64,000 nt of DNA from an uncultured Candidatus Saccharibacteria bacterium (GCA_946408595.1 CAMJSX010000001.1:62001-126000), one strand, 5' to 3'. Positions 51,101 to 59,542 are shown, numbered from the stretch's first letter. Translations and numbers: made by a program. Notes: generated by a model not told the origin, from the letters alone.

Positions 51101-52874
51101 GATGTCGACCTACCGAGACTATGAATTATATGGTGGTGGTGGCATGGGTGCAGCTAGAGGAGGTCGGGCGGATTTCGGCGATACTTTATTCTTCGGCACT
51201 AAAGATTTATCAAATGGCGAGGCGGAATTCGAGTTTAAGTTGAATGATAGTATCACTTCTTTCCGTTTGACTGCTATTACCGTTGAGAATGGTACAGTGA
51301 TTAATGCTGGTGCTGGTACTTCCAATGTTGTTTCTGCGTTGCCGTTAGCTATCTCGACAGTTATGCCAAAGAAGGTAAAGAATACTGACGATTTGGTGCT
51401 TAATGCTTCTTCAATAGTTTCTGCAGATGGACAAATAGATTATTCCTTCTATATCAAGGAGCTCGATAAAACTTTAACAACCAATGGGCTACCAGGCCAA
51501 AGTGTCAGTGTCAATTTTGGCAAGTTGGAGCTTGGACAATATACTGTTGAAATTTCCGCTCGTGATTCGGCAGGAAATGAAGATAAAATGATTTATCCGC
51601 TAGAGATTATCGAGACTGCTCAAGAAATTGCCGTCAAAAAGACGGTTGAGCTTTCGAGCAATTCCGAGGTTACTCCGTCTAAGAACCCAATCGTTGTTGA
51701 GATTTACAATAAGGACACTAAAAAGTATCTTTCATATCTTGATTTCCTAGAGACAAATCGTACTGTGCGTCTTGATACGCTCGTGGGTTATTACAAGTCG
51801 CTAGAGTTTCAGAACAAATACTATCATGAAGAAGCTTCTGTGCGTGTTCCGAGTTTCAATGGTTATTTATACTCTGAGTATATGTTGAGACCGCTTGAGA
51901 ATGCAGAGGGCGACTATGTGCTGACGGCGTTAGTTAATTTCTTCGTTCCAGACTATTTTGAATTAAGAGCATCAAACTTTACTCCTAATTTAGATGACGA
52001 TGTTTCTAGGGTGATTCAAAAGCTTCTGGTTCTGGCCAGTTTCAAAGAACCAGTGTTGCTAGACCTGAAGGCCGCTAGTAGTCTAGAAAATCTTTCTGAC
52101 GAGGATAGAGTGAATATCGCACTTGCTTTCGCTATGCTAGGTGATTACGATACCGCAAAAAGTATGTACCAAAGCTTGAGCGATGACGAGGATGATGGTA
52201 GCATTTTGGCCGTACTTGCTACAATGATTGATAAGGAGAATGCTTCTTGGCGCATCGATAACGTGGTAGATTCTGAACAGACTGCAGATTATTTGCCATT
52301 TGCGATTGTTTCATTCTTTGTCAATAATGAAGTGGAGCTAAGCAATAAAGATAAGGTTAGGATTGTCGTGAATAATGAATCTGAGGAATTCGAGATTTCT
52401 CCTTTGGATGTCGTGAGACGCATTTACTATTCCAATGATCTTGCTAACTTAAGGTTTGATTCTAGTTCCGATAACCTCTTGGCGACATATTATTATCAAG
52501 GTGCGATTACTGAACTCGAGGATGGCTTTGAAACTGACATCAAAATACGTCTTGAGGGGACTCCTGTAGTTGGAAGAAATGTAGATTTGATCTTAGATAT
52601 TTCGGAGCTTGGGGGTGAAGAACGGAACGGTGAGTTTAGCATTGCTTTGCCAACTAGCCTTAAATTCTCGGCAACTTTCTCTGGCCGAAATGGTGTCTAC
52701 TTGATTCGCAATAACAATGAATACATCAAGCTTTCACTTTCTGAGTATTATCGTGATGATATCATTAGGATCCCATTGTATGTTTCTGCTCAGGGGAATT
52801 ACGAATTTGAGCCGGTGATATTTACACATAAAGACGAATATCACTTGTCCAACAAACTAACAGTTGATATCTAG
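48165..52874 (+). CDS. Giant alpha-2-macroglobulin-like surface protein, no visible thioester
   Basis: This 1569-residue protein is anchored by one N-terminal helix (about 15-42). It has an SbsA/Ig-like domain (about 135-235), MG domains with 'IYTDRLLYKPTDTIKVWGYV' (about 438) and a Gly-rich bait-like loop 'YGGGGMGAARGG' (about 986). The A2M domain follows with 'DLSNGEAEFEFKLNDSITSF' (about 1012-1040), then an alpha-helical part. Bacterial A2M proteins trap proteases, usually by a Cys-x-x-Gln thioester; I see no such motif, so it would work by trapping or serve another binding role. AAAAGAGG precedes the ATG at 48165; 48171 is an alternative. No PBP1C gene is adjacent, unlike in Proteobacteria. 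Confidence 0.86.
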   Translation: MQMKKKVGKNDTFRVKVLLACELCLALVLGTLAILAAFGVAPWQHYAIEILGVTATDMDGDIVKSSSHFLVTTNHGSIDGIRQSVYLEPAIDYEIVEKTPGSEYEIVPTSELVDNTVFNVDSVSNEVIAYKWAFQTKKDLSVSKVYPANGANYVSAYSVIEFSFSYPDVDGVESHFSIKPQIEGSLEKDGRVWRFTPSSSLSPNTTYEITIKAGLTYGEETMTKDFHSSFSTYERSAVSSDTEIRGITLDGVSTFTESEKPVIVFDGNDNKYYDESASVDIEKIASADDYIKYLKDGQAEGEIIGNYSFEKTGDNSGYVKMSVLDQTLPTGYYIFHFKSSAGQNLYKANVEVNNLAAYAIESERDVVIWVAEGGELKSDVKVNFKDRDFRTGENGLLEIKNISDFSDKNDYLKIGDTEQPLVIALTNFKNDIYPTGFIYTDRLLYKPTDTIKVWGYVPLQFFKDAPKRDNFSVVFEDIKKTITVDKDGFFALEISLDNHEDCPYGNITLRYNDQRLASRFVSVENYSLENYTYEYIADKNYIIAGETLSFKVKVNHVTGFPAANKDIVVTYDDHDYYGSTNASGEAVFNIQTVPEEATAGSPSNYTSEYLQIRSGGAEYNKYSNGITIWIFKNNLNISGSNSPEDETVAFGVDVLDLNRNVRTTSGFQNLVQGKYDGSATISFYEERTERHIESYYYNAYLKEMVPSYSVTSSASLVDTVSVNFENGKVSYEYPTDFKDSETNVRYSYYAVLSTFDGSGRPAYSYKNTYYENSYLGESTTTYYRPYAIEVYSNTPGNLSWQYNLYRFELKDTSDYYSHGLRMSESYSIGDHLSLSLYDYNKEKIENQGSILAVAYQESVIKTQVFTDNVLDLEFDQNMYPGAEVAGAYFVNGRFYRIAPSFRDYKAADSKLNVTIETDRDSYEPGDTVKAKVIVTRPDGSRAGGKVNLSVVNEAIFSSMDDDTSILENIYDNKFFKSYSMSTYRDYELYGGGGMGAARGGRADFGDTLFFGTKDLSNGEAEFEFKLNDSITSFRLTAITVENGTVINAGAGTSNVVSALPLAISTVMPKKVKNTDDLVLNASSIVSADGQIDYSFYIKELDKTLTTNGLPGQSVSVNFGKLELGQYTVEISARDSAGNEDKMIYPLEIIETAQEIAVKKTVELSSNSEVTPSKNPIVVEIYNKDTKKYLSYLDFLETNRTVRLDTLVGYYKSLEFQNKYYHEEASVRVPSFNGYLYSEYMLRPLENAEGDYVLTALVNFFVPDYFELRASNFTPNLDDDVSRVIQKLLVLASFKEPVLLDLKAASSLENLSDEDRVNIALAFAMLGDYDTAKSMYQSLSDDEDDGSILAVLATMIDKENASWRIDNVVDSEQTADYLPFAIVSFFVNNEVELSNKDKVRIVVNNESEEFEISPLDVVRRIYYSNDLANLRFDSSSDNLLATYYYQGAITELEDGFETDIKIRLEGTPVVGRNVDLILDISELGGEERNGEFSIALPTSLKFSATFSGRNGVYLIRNNNEYIKLSLSEYYRDDIIRIPLYVSAQGNYEFEPVIFTHKDEYHLSNKLTVDI

Positions 52875-52903
52875 GGTTACTTGGCCAGATAGCTGATTTC
52901 TGG

Positions 52904-52909
52904 TATAAT
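52904..52909 (+). promoter_or_regulatory. -10 box of orn
   Basis: TATAAT ends 6 bases before the orn ATG at 52916. Confidence 0.55.
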
Positions 52910-52915
52910 GTCCTC

Positions 52916-53440
52916 ATGAAAAAGGCTAAACTTTTGTGGATTGATTTAGAAATGACCGGGCTGGACCCGCAAAAAGATAAGATTCTTGAGGTTGCTGCGA
53001 TTGCGACTGATATGCAGCTGAACGAGATCGCTTCTTTTGAAGCGGTGGTGAAGGTTGATGAAGAGGTGATGAAAAGCCGCATGGTCGGTGAGTTTTGGGA
53101 GAAGAATAGCAAATCTCGCGATGCGCTGATGGCGCAGAACCGTGATGGTAAACCGGTCGCTGAAGTAGAGAAGGAATTGCTAGAGTTTGTTGGTCAGAAT
53201 TTTGGGCAGGAGATTTATCTAGCAGGGAATTCAATTCATCAAGACCGGAAGTTTTTGGAGCAGGAGATGCCGGAGTTAAATAAGAAGCTACATTACCGGA
53301 TGCTTGATGTTTCTGCTTGGAAAATTTATTTTGAAAATGCTTTAAAAAAGAAGTTTGTCAAGCCGGAAAATCACCGAGCGTTAGACGATATTAATGGTAG
53401 TATAGAGGAGTTTAAATGGTATTTGACCTTTCTCAAGTAA
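52916..53440 (+). CDS. orn: Oligoribonuclease
   Basis: Orn degrades RNA fragments of two to five bases, and pGpG, to mononucleotides. The 174 residues contain the DEDDh catalytic set: 'LLWIDLEMTGLDPQKDKILEVA' (Asp, Glu), 'YLAGNSIHQDRKFLEQEMPEL' (Asp) and 'NHRALDDINGSIEEFKWY' (His, Asp). The length is close to the E. coli protein (181). Its last 25 bases overlap the next gene, which has its own GAGGAG ribosome site within orn. Confidence 0.97.
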   Translation: MKKAKLLWIDLEMTGLDPQKDKILEVAAIATDMQLNEIASFEAVVKVDEEVMKSRMVGEFWEKNSKSRDALMAQNRDGKPVAEVEKELLEFVGQNFGQEIYLAGNSIHQDRKFLEQEMPELNKKLHYRMLDVSAWKIYFENALKKKFVKPENHRALDDINGSIEEFKWYLTFLK

Positions 53441-53700
53441 CTGGCATTGGTGATTACCAAGAAAAAAAAGAAAAGGAACGTACACTGTATCTTAAAGGTG
53501 ATAAGGTTTTCTTGGTAATTAACAAAAACACTATTGAGGTTCGCACTGATGGGGAATTGAAGAAATTGCTTACTGAAAAGTATGAATCGGTGATGGAATC
53601 GCGGTATTTTGGTCGTGGTGGGATAGAGATAGTTTTGGCTAGACAACTTGGGGTAGATGATTTAAACGATTTGGTGCGTCTGAGTTATAATTTAAGCTGA
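53416..53700 (+). CDS. Small MmcQ/YjbR-like protein
   Basis: The 94-residue protein ends 'LNDLVRLSYNLS', and with 'VFLVINKNTIEVRTDGELKKLLTEKY' it follows the plan of the MmcQ/YjbR family (a double-wing CyaY-like fold of unknown role). It is about 20 residues shorter than usual, lacking the first strand-helix. The ATG at 53416 follows GAGGAG. It is translationally linked to orn by overlap. The family call is by resemblance only. Confidence 0.65.
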   Translation: MVFDLSQVTGIGDYQEKKEKERTLYLKGDKVFLVINKNTIEVRTDGELKKLLTEKYESVMESRYFGRGGIEIVLARQLGVDDLNDLVRLSYNLS

Positions 53701-53790
53701 AAAAATATGAAGTTTTTCTAGTAAAACTCTTTACAGTGTTTTTGAGCTTATGCTATACCTATAAGGCAAACAGGTTATATGTGCAAAATA

Positions 53791-54228
53791 TTAAGCAGCT
53801 TTTTCGGCTTTTTTCGCTTCGCGGGCTTCTTTTCTGCGGTTTAAGCGGTTCATCGCTTTAATAACTAGGAAGATAACCCAGGCGATGATTAAGAATTGGA
53901 GGACATTTTGCAAGAAATTACCGTAGGAAATGACTGCTTCGTCGCCGGTACCAAAGAAATTTGGAATGCGGATGACTAGGCCAGTGAAATTTACGCCACC
54001 GGCAATGAGACCGACGATTGGCATGATGATGTCGTTGACAAGGGAATTAACGATTGCCGTGAAGGCACCGCCGACGGCAACGCCTACCGCGAGATCTACT
54101 ACCGAGCCACGATTGATAAATTCGATAAACTCTTTGCGGAAACCGCCACTTTTTTCGCGGGTTTTTGCGAGCACTTCTTTCGCTTTTTCAGTTTTTGTCT
54201 TGTCCACCGATTTCTTGGCTTCTGCCAT
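53791..54228 (-). CDS. mscL: Large-conductance mechanosensitive channel
   Basis: MscL opens under membrane tension to release solutes in osmotic downshock. The 145 residues have the core '[41 protein letters not shown]' region (first helix), a periplasmic loop and the second helix '[27 protein letters not shown]'. A Lys/Glu/Ala-rich N-terminal extension of about 28 residues and the basic C-terminal bundle flank them. Minus strand, second gene after the 203-residue protein at 54854. No terminator is obvious. Confidence 0.96.
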   Translation of the reverse strand: MAEAKKSVDKTKTEKAKEVLAKTREKSGGFRKEFIEFINRGSVVDLAVGVAVGGAFTAIVNSLVNDIIMPIVGLIAGGVNFTGLVIRIPNFFGTGDEAVISYGNFLQNVLQFLIIAWVIFLVIKAMNRLNRRKEAREAKKAEKAA

Positions 54229-54242
54229 ATTATTCCTTTCTT

Positions 54243-54854
54243 TTATTTAGTTTCCGAAAAACTATCTAATTTGTCATATAGGGTGCTTAAACTGCTGTAT
54301 GATGAGCCTATGATTGTTTGTAGACTTTCATTGCTGGTTGAATTATAAATATCGGTTTCTTCTGCCATAAATGCTGATATTTCGTATTTTATTTTTAAGA
54401 CAAAAACTCTATCTAGGAGACCATTAATTTTTGCTTCTAATAGTTCTGCATCGAGTTCATCTTTGCTTTGGGTTGCTTGATCTTTGACGGTTTTTTCCAA
54501 TGAGTTCACAGTTAATTTATAGTTGGTCTTTAGGAAATCTTCTATTTCGCGGCTAGTATTAGTGAGCACTGAGTAAAGGGATGCACTGGTAGAACGTAAA
54601 TCTGAGGATTTGATGCTTTTTTGATAAACTGAAACTAATTCAGAGGTGTTATCGAGATGAAGTTGCAGGCTAGCGAGTTTGGTTTTACCGTCGCCGCCGC
54701 CGCCGAGAAATGAACCGAGAACAATGATTAGAATTAGGCCAATTACTCCAAATAGAATAACTTTAAAAAGTGGAGATGATGTGAAGCCAGTGTTGGGGGC
54801 CTTTTGTGGCCGTACTGTTGAAGAAATGTGCTTCAGATATTCTTTGTCGTCCAT
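54243..54854 (-). CDS. Single-helix membrane protein with coiled outside domain
   Basis: I do not recognise this 203-residue protein. It has a short cytoplasmic start, one membrane helix (about 29-49) followed by 'GGGGDGK', and an all-helical outside part rich in Ser, Leu and Lys (about 58-203) that may be a four-helix bundle. It is transcribed leftward from the palindromic promoter shared with dnaG, ahead of mscL (14 bases between them), and is probably leaderless. Function not inferred. Confidence 0.72.
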   Translation of the reverse strand: MDDKEYLKHISSTVRPQKAPNTGFTSSPLFKVILFGVIGLILIIVLGSFLGGGGDGKTKLASLQLHLDNTSELVSVYQKSIKSSDLRSTSASLYSVLTNTSREIEDFLKTNYKLTVNSLEKTVKDQATQSKDELDAELLEAKINGLLDRVFVLKIKYEISAFMAEETDIYNSTSNESLQTIIGSSYSSLSTLYDKLDSFSETK

Positions 54855-54875
54855 ATGGTATAATTATACCATATG
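54852..54875. promoter_or_regulatory. Perfect 24-bp palindrome: divergent promoter with both start codons
   Basis: The 24 bases (arms CATATGGTATAA / TTATACCATATG) are a perfect palindrome. Its outer ends are the two start codons: ATG at 54854 leftward and ATG at 54873 rightward (dnaG). The TATAAT boxes in each direction (54859-54864 plus; 54868-54863 minus) end 8 bases before each ATG. Expression of dnaG-rpoD and the opposite gene should thus be symmetric and leaderless. Confidence 0.7.
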
Positions 54876-56513
54876 AACGACGCGAAGGAAGAAATCAAAT
54901 CTCGTCTCGCGGTGGAGGATGTAGTCGGGCAATATGTGGAGTTAAAGAGGGCTGGCCGGAATTTAAAAGGCCATTCGCCTTGGGGTGTCGACAAAACGCC
55001 TTCATTTATGGTTTCTCCTGAAAAAGGGATTTGGCATGATTTTTCCGCGAATAAAGGTGGGGATATTTTTACTTTCGTGATGGAAGTTGAGGGAATTAGT
55101 TTTAAGGAAGCAATGGAAAAGCTAGCTGAAAAAGCTGGTGTTGATCTTTCAAAATACCGTGGCGGGGATTCAAATGTCACCAAAAAGAAAGTGCGTCTAA
55201 AAGAAGCGCTTGCTCTTGCAACGAAATACTACCAAGCTTGTCTTGTTCGTAATGAGACTGCTCGTGACTATGTTTTTTATAAGCGACATATGAATCGTGG
55301 GACTATTTCTGAGTTTAGAATTGGCTATTCGCCGGCGTCAGGTAAGGCACTACGTAAAGTACTAGAAAAACGTGGTTTTACTGAAGGAGAACTAGACGAT
55401 GCAGGACTTCTGAATCAGTATAAGTCTGATCTTTTCCGGAATCGAATGATGGTTCCGTTTATTGATACTTCTGGTAATATTATAGGCTTTACTGCTCGTG
55501 TGCTGGATAAATCTGAGCCAAAATATTTGAATACTCCAGAAACGTTGTTATTTAATAAGTCTCGTTTTATTTTCGGGCTCTATAATGCAAAAGAAGCAAT
55601 TCGGCGAAATGGGTTTGTAGTAATTGTAGAAGGGAATATGGATGTGATTTCTTCTCACCAGGCTGGTGTGAAGGAGGCGGTGGCAACTTCTGGTACTGCC
55701 ATGACCGAGCAACACTTGAAGACACTATCTAAACTCACTTCTGATATTCGCTTGGCTTATGATGGCGATGCGGCTGGTGTTAAAGCTACGGAACGCGCAA
55801 TCATGTTGGCTGGAGATCTTGGCATTGAGTTAACTGTGATTTCAGATTATCATGGCGCTAAGGATCCGGATGAACTTATTCAAAAGGATGCGAAGCTTTG
55901 GCAGCAAGCAGTGGAAGAGCGTGTCCCGGCGGTTGATTGGTTATTAAATAAATATGAAGAGAATCTTAATTTGCGTTTAGCTCCTGATAAAAAGAAGTAT
56001 TCTGATGTAGCTCTTAAACTACTATCGTATATTAAAGATGAGGTTGAACGAGCTAGCTATGAAGAAAAGGTTGCAAAGAGAATTGGTGTCGAGATAAAGG
56101 TTCTTCGTGAGAAGGGCGATCGTTTGAATAAAAAAATAGAACAGGCCGCTGCAAACAGATATCTAAAAAAGCCGAAAACTGTGGTAACTTCGGCGTACCT
56201 AAAAAGGTTGGAGGATAGCCTTCTTGCGCTTAAACTGTTTGGCGGCATAGTGGAGACTGAAATTCCTTTGGAGGTGCCAGAGGACGAAGTAAGAATAAAT
56301 GAATTAGAGTTAGTGTTTGACAATGATCACGAGGGAATTAAAGAAGTAAACTACGAGAAGGAAGCCACTGAGTTGATGAAGCGTTACATGGTGGAGTTAA
56401 ATAAGCAAAAGATTGTTGAGCTGACCGAAAAACTGGCTACTTTAGACGAGAACGACGCAGAGTATGAAGAGGTTATTCGTGAGATTAGTAGCTTGCAAAA
56501 AATGCAAAAATGA
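54873..56513 (+). CDS. dnaG: DNA primase DnaG with degenerate zinc-binding domain
   Basis: Primase makes RNA primers for replication. The 546 residues start with a CHC2-type domain whose fold markers remain ('KTPSFMVSPEKGIWHDF', 'KGGDIFTFVMEVEG'). All four zinc ligands are replaced: C-x2-H becomes Ser35-x2-Gly38, and the C-x2-C becomes Asp56-x2-Ala59. The catalytic core is standard: 'NRMMVPFIDTSGNIIGFTARVL', TOPRIM 'VVIVEGNMDVI' and 'IRLAYDGDAAG'. The C-terminal helicase-binding part is short. It is followed after 15 bases by rpoD, the classical macromolecular-synthesis pair. Confidence 0.95.
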   Translation: MNDAKEEIKSRLAVEDVVGQYVELKRAGRNLKGHSPWGVDKTPSFMVSPEKGIWHDFSANKGGDIFTFVMEVEGISFKEAMEKLAEKAGVDLSKYRGGDSNVTKKKVRLKEALALATKYYQACLVRNETARDYVFYKRHMNRGTISEFRIGYSPASGKALRKVLEKRGFTEGELDDAGLLNQYKSDLFRNRMMVPFIDTSGNIIGFTARVLDKSEPKYLNTPETLLFNKSRFIFGLYNAKEAIRRNGFVVIVEGNMDVISSHQAGVKEAVATSGTAMTEQHLKTLSKLTSDIRLAYDGDAAGVKATERAIMLAGDLGIELTVISDYHGAKDPDELIQKDAKLWQQAVEERVPAVDWLLNKYEENLNLRLAPDKKKYSDVALKLLSYIKDEVERASYEEKVAKRIGVEIKVLREKGDRLNKKIEQAAANRYLKKPKTVVTSAYLKRLEDSLLALKLFGGIVETEIPLEVPEDEVRINELELVFDNDHEGIKEVNYEKEATELMKRYMVELNKQKIVELTEKLATLDENDAEYEEVIREISSLQKMQK

Positions 56514-56514
56514 T

Positions 56515-56520
56515 TATAAT
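56515..56520 (+). promoter_or_regulatory. -10 box of rpoD
   Basis: TATAAT directly after the dnaG stop ends 8 bases before the ATG at 56529. This supports 56529 over the in-frame TTG at 56520, which overlaps the box. Confidence 0.55.
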
Positions 56521-56528
56521 TGCTATTA

Positions 56529-57503
56529 ATGGATTCAAATAGTGATGATATTTTGAACGCGAGAGATTTGGCTCTTGATTTTGATGAGCCAGAGCGTGAC
56601 GATCTAGAGAACGAAGAAGAGTTCAGCGATGAAGAATTAGCTATTACGCCAGAAAACGTAGACGCTTTCGCTGATGACTCGGTAAGATTGTATTTGAGAG
56701 AGATTGGAAAGATCCCTTTGCTCACACCTGAGGAAGAAGCGGATCTTGCTGCACGTATTGTAAAGGGCGATAAGAAGGCTAAGGATAAGATGGTTGAATC
56801 TAACATGCGTCTTGTAGTTTCTATTGCTAAGCGTTACGGTGGGCGTGGTCTTGATTTTCTTGATTTGATTCAAGAGGGAAATACGGGTCTTCTTCGCGCA
56901 GTAGATAAGTTTGACCCAGACAAAGGTTTTAAGTTTTCTACATATGCGACTTGGTGGGTACGCCAGGCGATTACTCGTGCTATTGCTGATCAGGCTAGAA
57001 CAATTCGTATTCCAGTGCATATGGTTGAAACCATCAATAAGGTTCTTCGTACAACACGCAAATTAACTTCCGAGTTAAACCGTGAGCCGACTAACGAAGA
57101 GATTGCCGAAGAGCTTGGCATGGAACCAGAAAAGGTTGATTATGTGATGCGCATCAAACAGGATATCGCTTCGCTTGATGCTTCTATTGGACGTGAAGGT
57201 GATGATGAGGATTCTGTACTTGGTGATTTCGTAGAGGACGAAGAACGTGATAGCCCTGAAGATTCTGCTGCAAACCAGATTTTGAAGGAACAACTTTCTG
57301 AAATAATTGCGACCTTGACTGATAGGGAACAAAAAATTATTCGTCTTCGTTTTGGTATTGGTGGTGGCCGACCACATACTCTAGAGGAAGTTGGTAACGA
57401 ATTTGATGTTACCCGCGAACGTATTCGTCAGATTGAAGCAAAGGCCCTTTCTAAACTTCGTAAGAATAAAGATACAAAAAAACTTCATGAATATTTAAGG
57501 TAG
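56529..57503 (+). CDS. rpoD: Primary RNA polymerase sigma factor (sigma-70)
   Basis: RpoD directs RNA polymerase to TTGACA/TATAAT promoters. The 324 residues have a short acidic start (no full region 1.1), region 1.2 '[21 protein letters not shown]', region 2 '[27 protein letters not shown]' to '[20 protein letters not shown]', region 3 and region 4.2 helix-turn-helix '[24 protein letters not shown]'. It is compact compared with E. coli RpoD (613), as common outside Proteobacteria. It explains the many TATAAT boxes seen here. Confidence 0.97.
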   Translation: MDSNSDDILNARDLALDFDEPERDDLENEEEFSDEELAITPENVDAFADDSVRLYLREIGKIPLLTPEEEADLAARIVKGDKKAKDKMVESNMRLVVSIAKRYGGRGLDFLDLIQEGNTGLLRAVDKFDPDKGFKFSTYATWWVRQAITRAIADQARTIRIPVHMVETINKVLRTTRKLTSELNREPTNEEIAEELGMEPEKVDYVMRIKQDIASLDASIGREGDDEDSVLGDFVEDEERDSPEDSAANQILKEQLSEIIATLTDREQKIIRLRFGIGGGRPHTLEEVGNEFDVTRERIRQIEAKALSKLRKNKDTKKLHEYLR

Positions 57504-57510
57504 GAGGAAC

Positions 57511-57858
57511 ATGGATTGTTCAATATTAGATTGTAGCCAAGGTATTGAAGGGGTTCTTCAGCTTGTAATCAATATTATGACCGCTGGGATTGCTATACTC
57601 GCTACAATCGGCATTGTGGTTTCTGGTGTTCAGTATCTCACCGCTGGTGGGAATGAGGAGCAGGTCAAAAAATCCAAGCGTCGTTTGTTTGAAATAATTA
57701 TTGGACTAGTAGCCTATGCTATTGTCGCTTCGATTCTTTCTTGGTTGCTTCCAGGGTTTAAACAGAATAATGGCGGCGGTAGCAGTAGTGGTGGGGGTGG
57801 TAGTTCTGTGCAAACACCTCCTAGTAGTGAAGAAAGACCTCAACAGTACGAACAATAA
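57511..57858 (+). CDS. T4SS pilin-like small membrane protein (VirB2/Mbov_0395 type)
   Basis: The 115 residues have two membrane helices (about 15-42, 62-82) around a short basic loop 'GGNEEQVKKSKRRL'. 'GVQYLTAGGNEEQVKKSKRR' is the hallmark of the T4SS-pilin-like family common in CPR genomes. A Gly/Ser-rich tail with 'SVQTPPSSEERP' follows. AGGAGGAAC precedes the ATG 7 bases after rpoD. No VirB4 or VirD4 genes are seen in the window, so a complete secretion system is not shown. Role uncertain. Confidence 0.75.
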   Translation: MDCSILDCSQGIEGVLQLVINIMTAGIAILATIGIVVSGVQYLTAGGNEEQVKKSKRRLFEIIIGLVAYAIVASILSWLLPGFKQNNGGGSSSGGGGSSVQTPPSSEERPQQYEQ

Positions 57859-58757
57859 TGAATCGCGTAATAATTGTTTTCAATCCTCGTTCTTCTCGTT
57901 TTGCCGAGGTTGAACAAGATGTGCTTGCTCGTGCGAGAGAATTACAGGGTTATATAATTGGCAAATATGAAGTTGCACCGACGAACCTTGGTGATAACAT
58001 TAAGAAACTGGCCAAAGTTTTGGAGGATGGCGATCTTGTTTTGTCGGCCGGTGGCGATGCAACTGGAATTATTTCTGCAAACGCAATTATTAAATCTGGG
58101 AAGGATGCTACTTTGGCGGTGCTTCCGTATGGTAATTTCAATGATCTTTCTCGGACTCTTCGTACGACGCAATTTGATGACGTTTTTAAGGGGAAGACTA
58201 AAAAGCTATATCCGTTCGATGTCATCATTGACGGTAAGCGTTGGCGCTTCGCTACATGTTATGTGACTATAGGTATGACTGCGGCGGCGGTGAGCATTTA
58301 CGATCAACCAAAGATGCGTCAGAAATTAAAGAAGAAGTTTGGCCGAAAGGTGAGTTCTTATACCGATCTTGCGAGTTGGTATTTTAAGCATCGTAAGGAA
58401 TGCATTCTTCCGGAGTTTAAACTAAACGGTGCTTTAATGCACAGAAAAACTTCGGATTATGCGGCGGTTAATGGGCGATCAATGGCGCGCGTGATGAAGG
58501 GTAGAGATGATTATCGCGATCCAAAGCGTTTTCGCAGCGAGACTGATCGTTTAACGAGTTTTTATCGTTTAGCAAAACTGATGCTAAAGAGTGTTACCGT
58601 GCGCATTCCTGGTTCATCAACTTCTGGTGATGTTTTGGAATTTACGGAGCCATCTAGTGTCGCGATTCAGGCTGAAGGTGAAAGCGAAGTGTTAAAAAAT
58701 GTTAAGAAAATTGAAATAAAGAAAGGTGAAGTATGTCTGAAGGTAATAGAGAATTAG
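57858..58757 (+). CDS. Diacylglycerol kinase-family lipid kinase (DagK/YegS type)
   Basis: The 299-residue protein has the DAGK catalytic domain with 'IIVFNPRSSRF' at the start, the nucleotide-binding 'LVLSAGGDATGIIS' (Gly-Gly-Asp at 65-67) and 'AVLPYGNFNDLSRTL', equivalent to 'GTxNDFAR'. Enzymes of this family phosphorylate diacylglycerol or related lipids in membrane recycling. Thr replaces Gly in the canonical GGDGT, giving GGDAT, which is seen in other family members. It starts at the last base of the preceding stop and overlaps the next gene by 25 bases. Confidence 0.85.
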   Translation: MNRVIIVFNPRSSRFAEVEQDVLARARELQGYIIGKYEVAPTNLGDNIKKLAKVLEDGDLVLSAGGDATGIISANAIIKSGKDATLAVLPYGNFNDLSRTLRTTQFDDVFKGKTKKLYPFDVIIDGKRWRFATCYVTIGMTAAAVSIYDQPKMRQKLKKKFGRKVSSYTDLASWYFKHRKECILPEFKLNGALMHRKTSDYAAVNGRSMARVMKGRDDYRDPKRFRSETDRLTSFYRLAKLMLKSVTVRIPGSSTSGDVLEFTEPSSVAIQAEGESEVLKNVKKIEIKKGEVCLKVIEN

Positions 58758-59536
58758 AGCAGATTATTAAATACATGAAATCACATTGGCCGTCAGAAGT
58801 GAAGCCAGAATGGCAAGTTGGGTTGGCTGAATATCCGGCGATTCTGAAAAAAGTGGTAGATGATTTAACGTTGGCGGCGACTAAGAATCGGCACTTGATA
58901 CGGATTGCGGGGTTATCTGGCTCAGGGAAGACTACGCAGATTTTGCCGGGCGTTGAAGCTTATTGTGAGAAAAATAATTATTCACCGATTTTGATGGCAG
59001 CGCGGCGTTTTGTTGAATATCACCCACACTACCAGGAAATCAAAGAATATTACGGCGACGAAAACGTACGCAAAATGACTGATGAGTTCGCGACGATTAT
59101 GCTATTCTTAACTCTTTCAGAACTGATTACTGGAGGTTATGACATTGTGCTCGATGTGACGTTGCTTGATCCTGAAATGGAAGGTATTCTACTTAAGATG
59201 GTGAAGGAGAATGAATATAAGTTTTCGCTTCTGATGATTGCGGTTTCGCCTACGGTTACAGAACAGTATTTGTCTGGTCGGGCCTGGCGGCATAGTCGCG
59301 AGACGGAACTGGAATTCATTCGGGCAACTTCTAAGGCTCTAGAGTTTTATGCTGAGAATTCACCGGAGTCTCGGATTATTATTTGGAGCGTTTATGATAA
59401 GCCACCAGTTTATGATGGTCCGGTGAAAGATTGTCTGAAGGTTTTTGCTGATTATTCTTCACGCGAGGAGTTACCGAAAAAAGATGATGACGAGCGTCGT
59501 GATGCAAAAATAAAATATCTTACTACTGCTCTATAA
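58733..59536 (+). CDS. Zeta-toxin-like P-loop kinase
   Basis: The 267 residues carry Walker A 'RIAGLSGSGKTTQILPG' (about 58-72), 'MAARRFVEYHPHYQEI' (in zeta toxins an Arg and 'HP.Y' bind the UDP-sugar) and 'IVLDVTLLDPEMEGILLKM'. Zeta toxins phosphorylate UDP-N-acetylglucosamine and poison cell-wall synthesis. No small epsilon-type antitoxin gene is next to it, and it is embedded in a metabolic operon, so it may be a housekeeping kinase of the same fold. The start follows AAAGGTGAAGT inside the lipid kinase gene. Confidence 0.72.
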   Translation: MSEGNRELEQIIKYMKSHWPSEVKPEWQVGLAEYPAILKKVVDDLTLAATKNRHLIRIAGLSGSGKTTQILPGVEAYCEKNNYSPILMAARRFVEYHPHYQEIKEYYGDENVRKMTDEFATIMLFLTLSELITGGYDIVLDVTLLDPEMEGILLKMVKENEYKFSLLMIAVSPTVTEQYLSGRAWRHSRETELEFIRATSKALEFYAENSPESRIIIWSVYDKPPVYDGPVKDCLKVFADYSSREELPKKDDDERRDAKIKYLTTAL

Positions 59537-59542
59537 TAATGC

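Noticed and set aside
53731..53845. Possible promoter and 21-codon frame (ATG at 53779) antisense to the mscL end
   Set aside because: The -35 spacing is poor and most of the frame is simply the complement of mscL codons.
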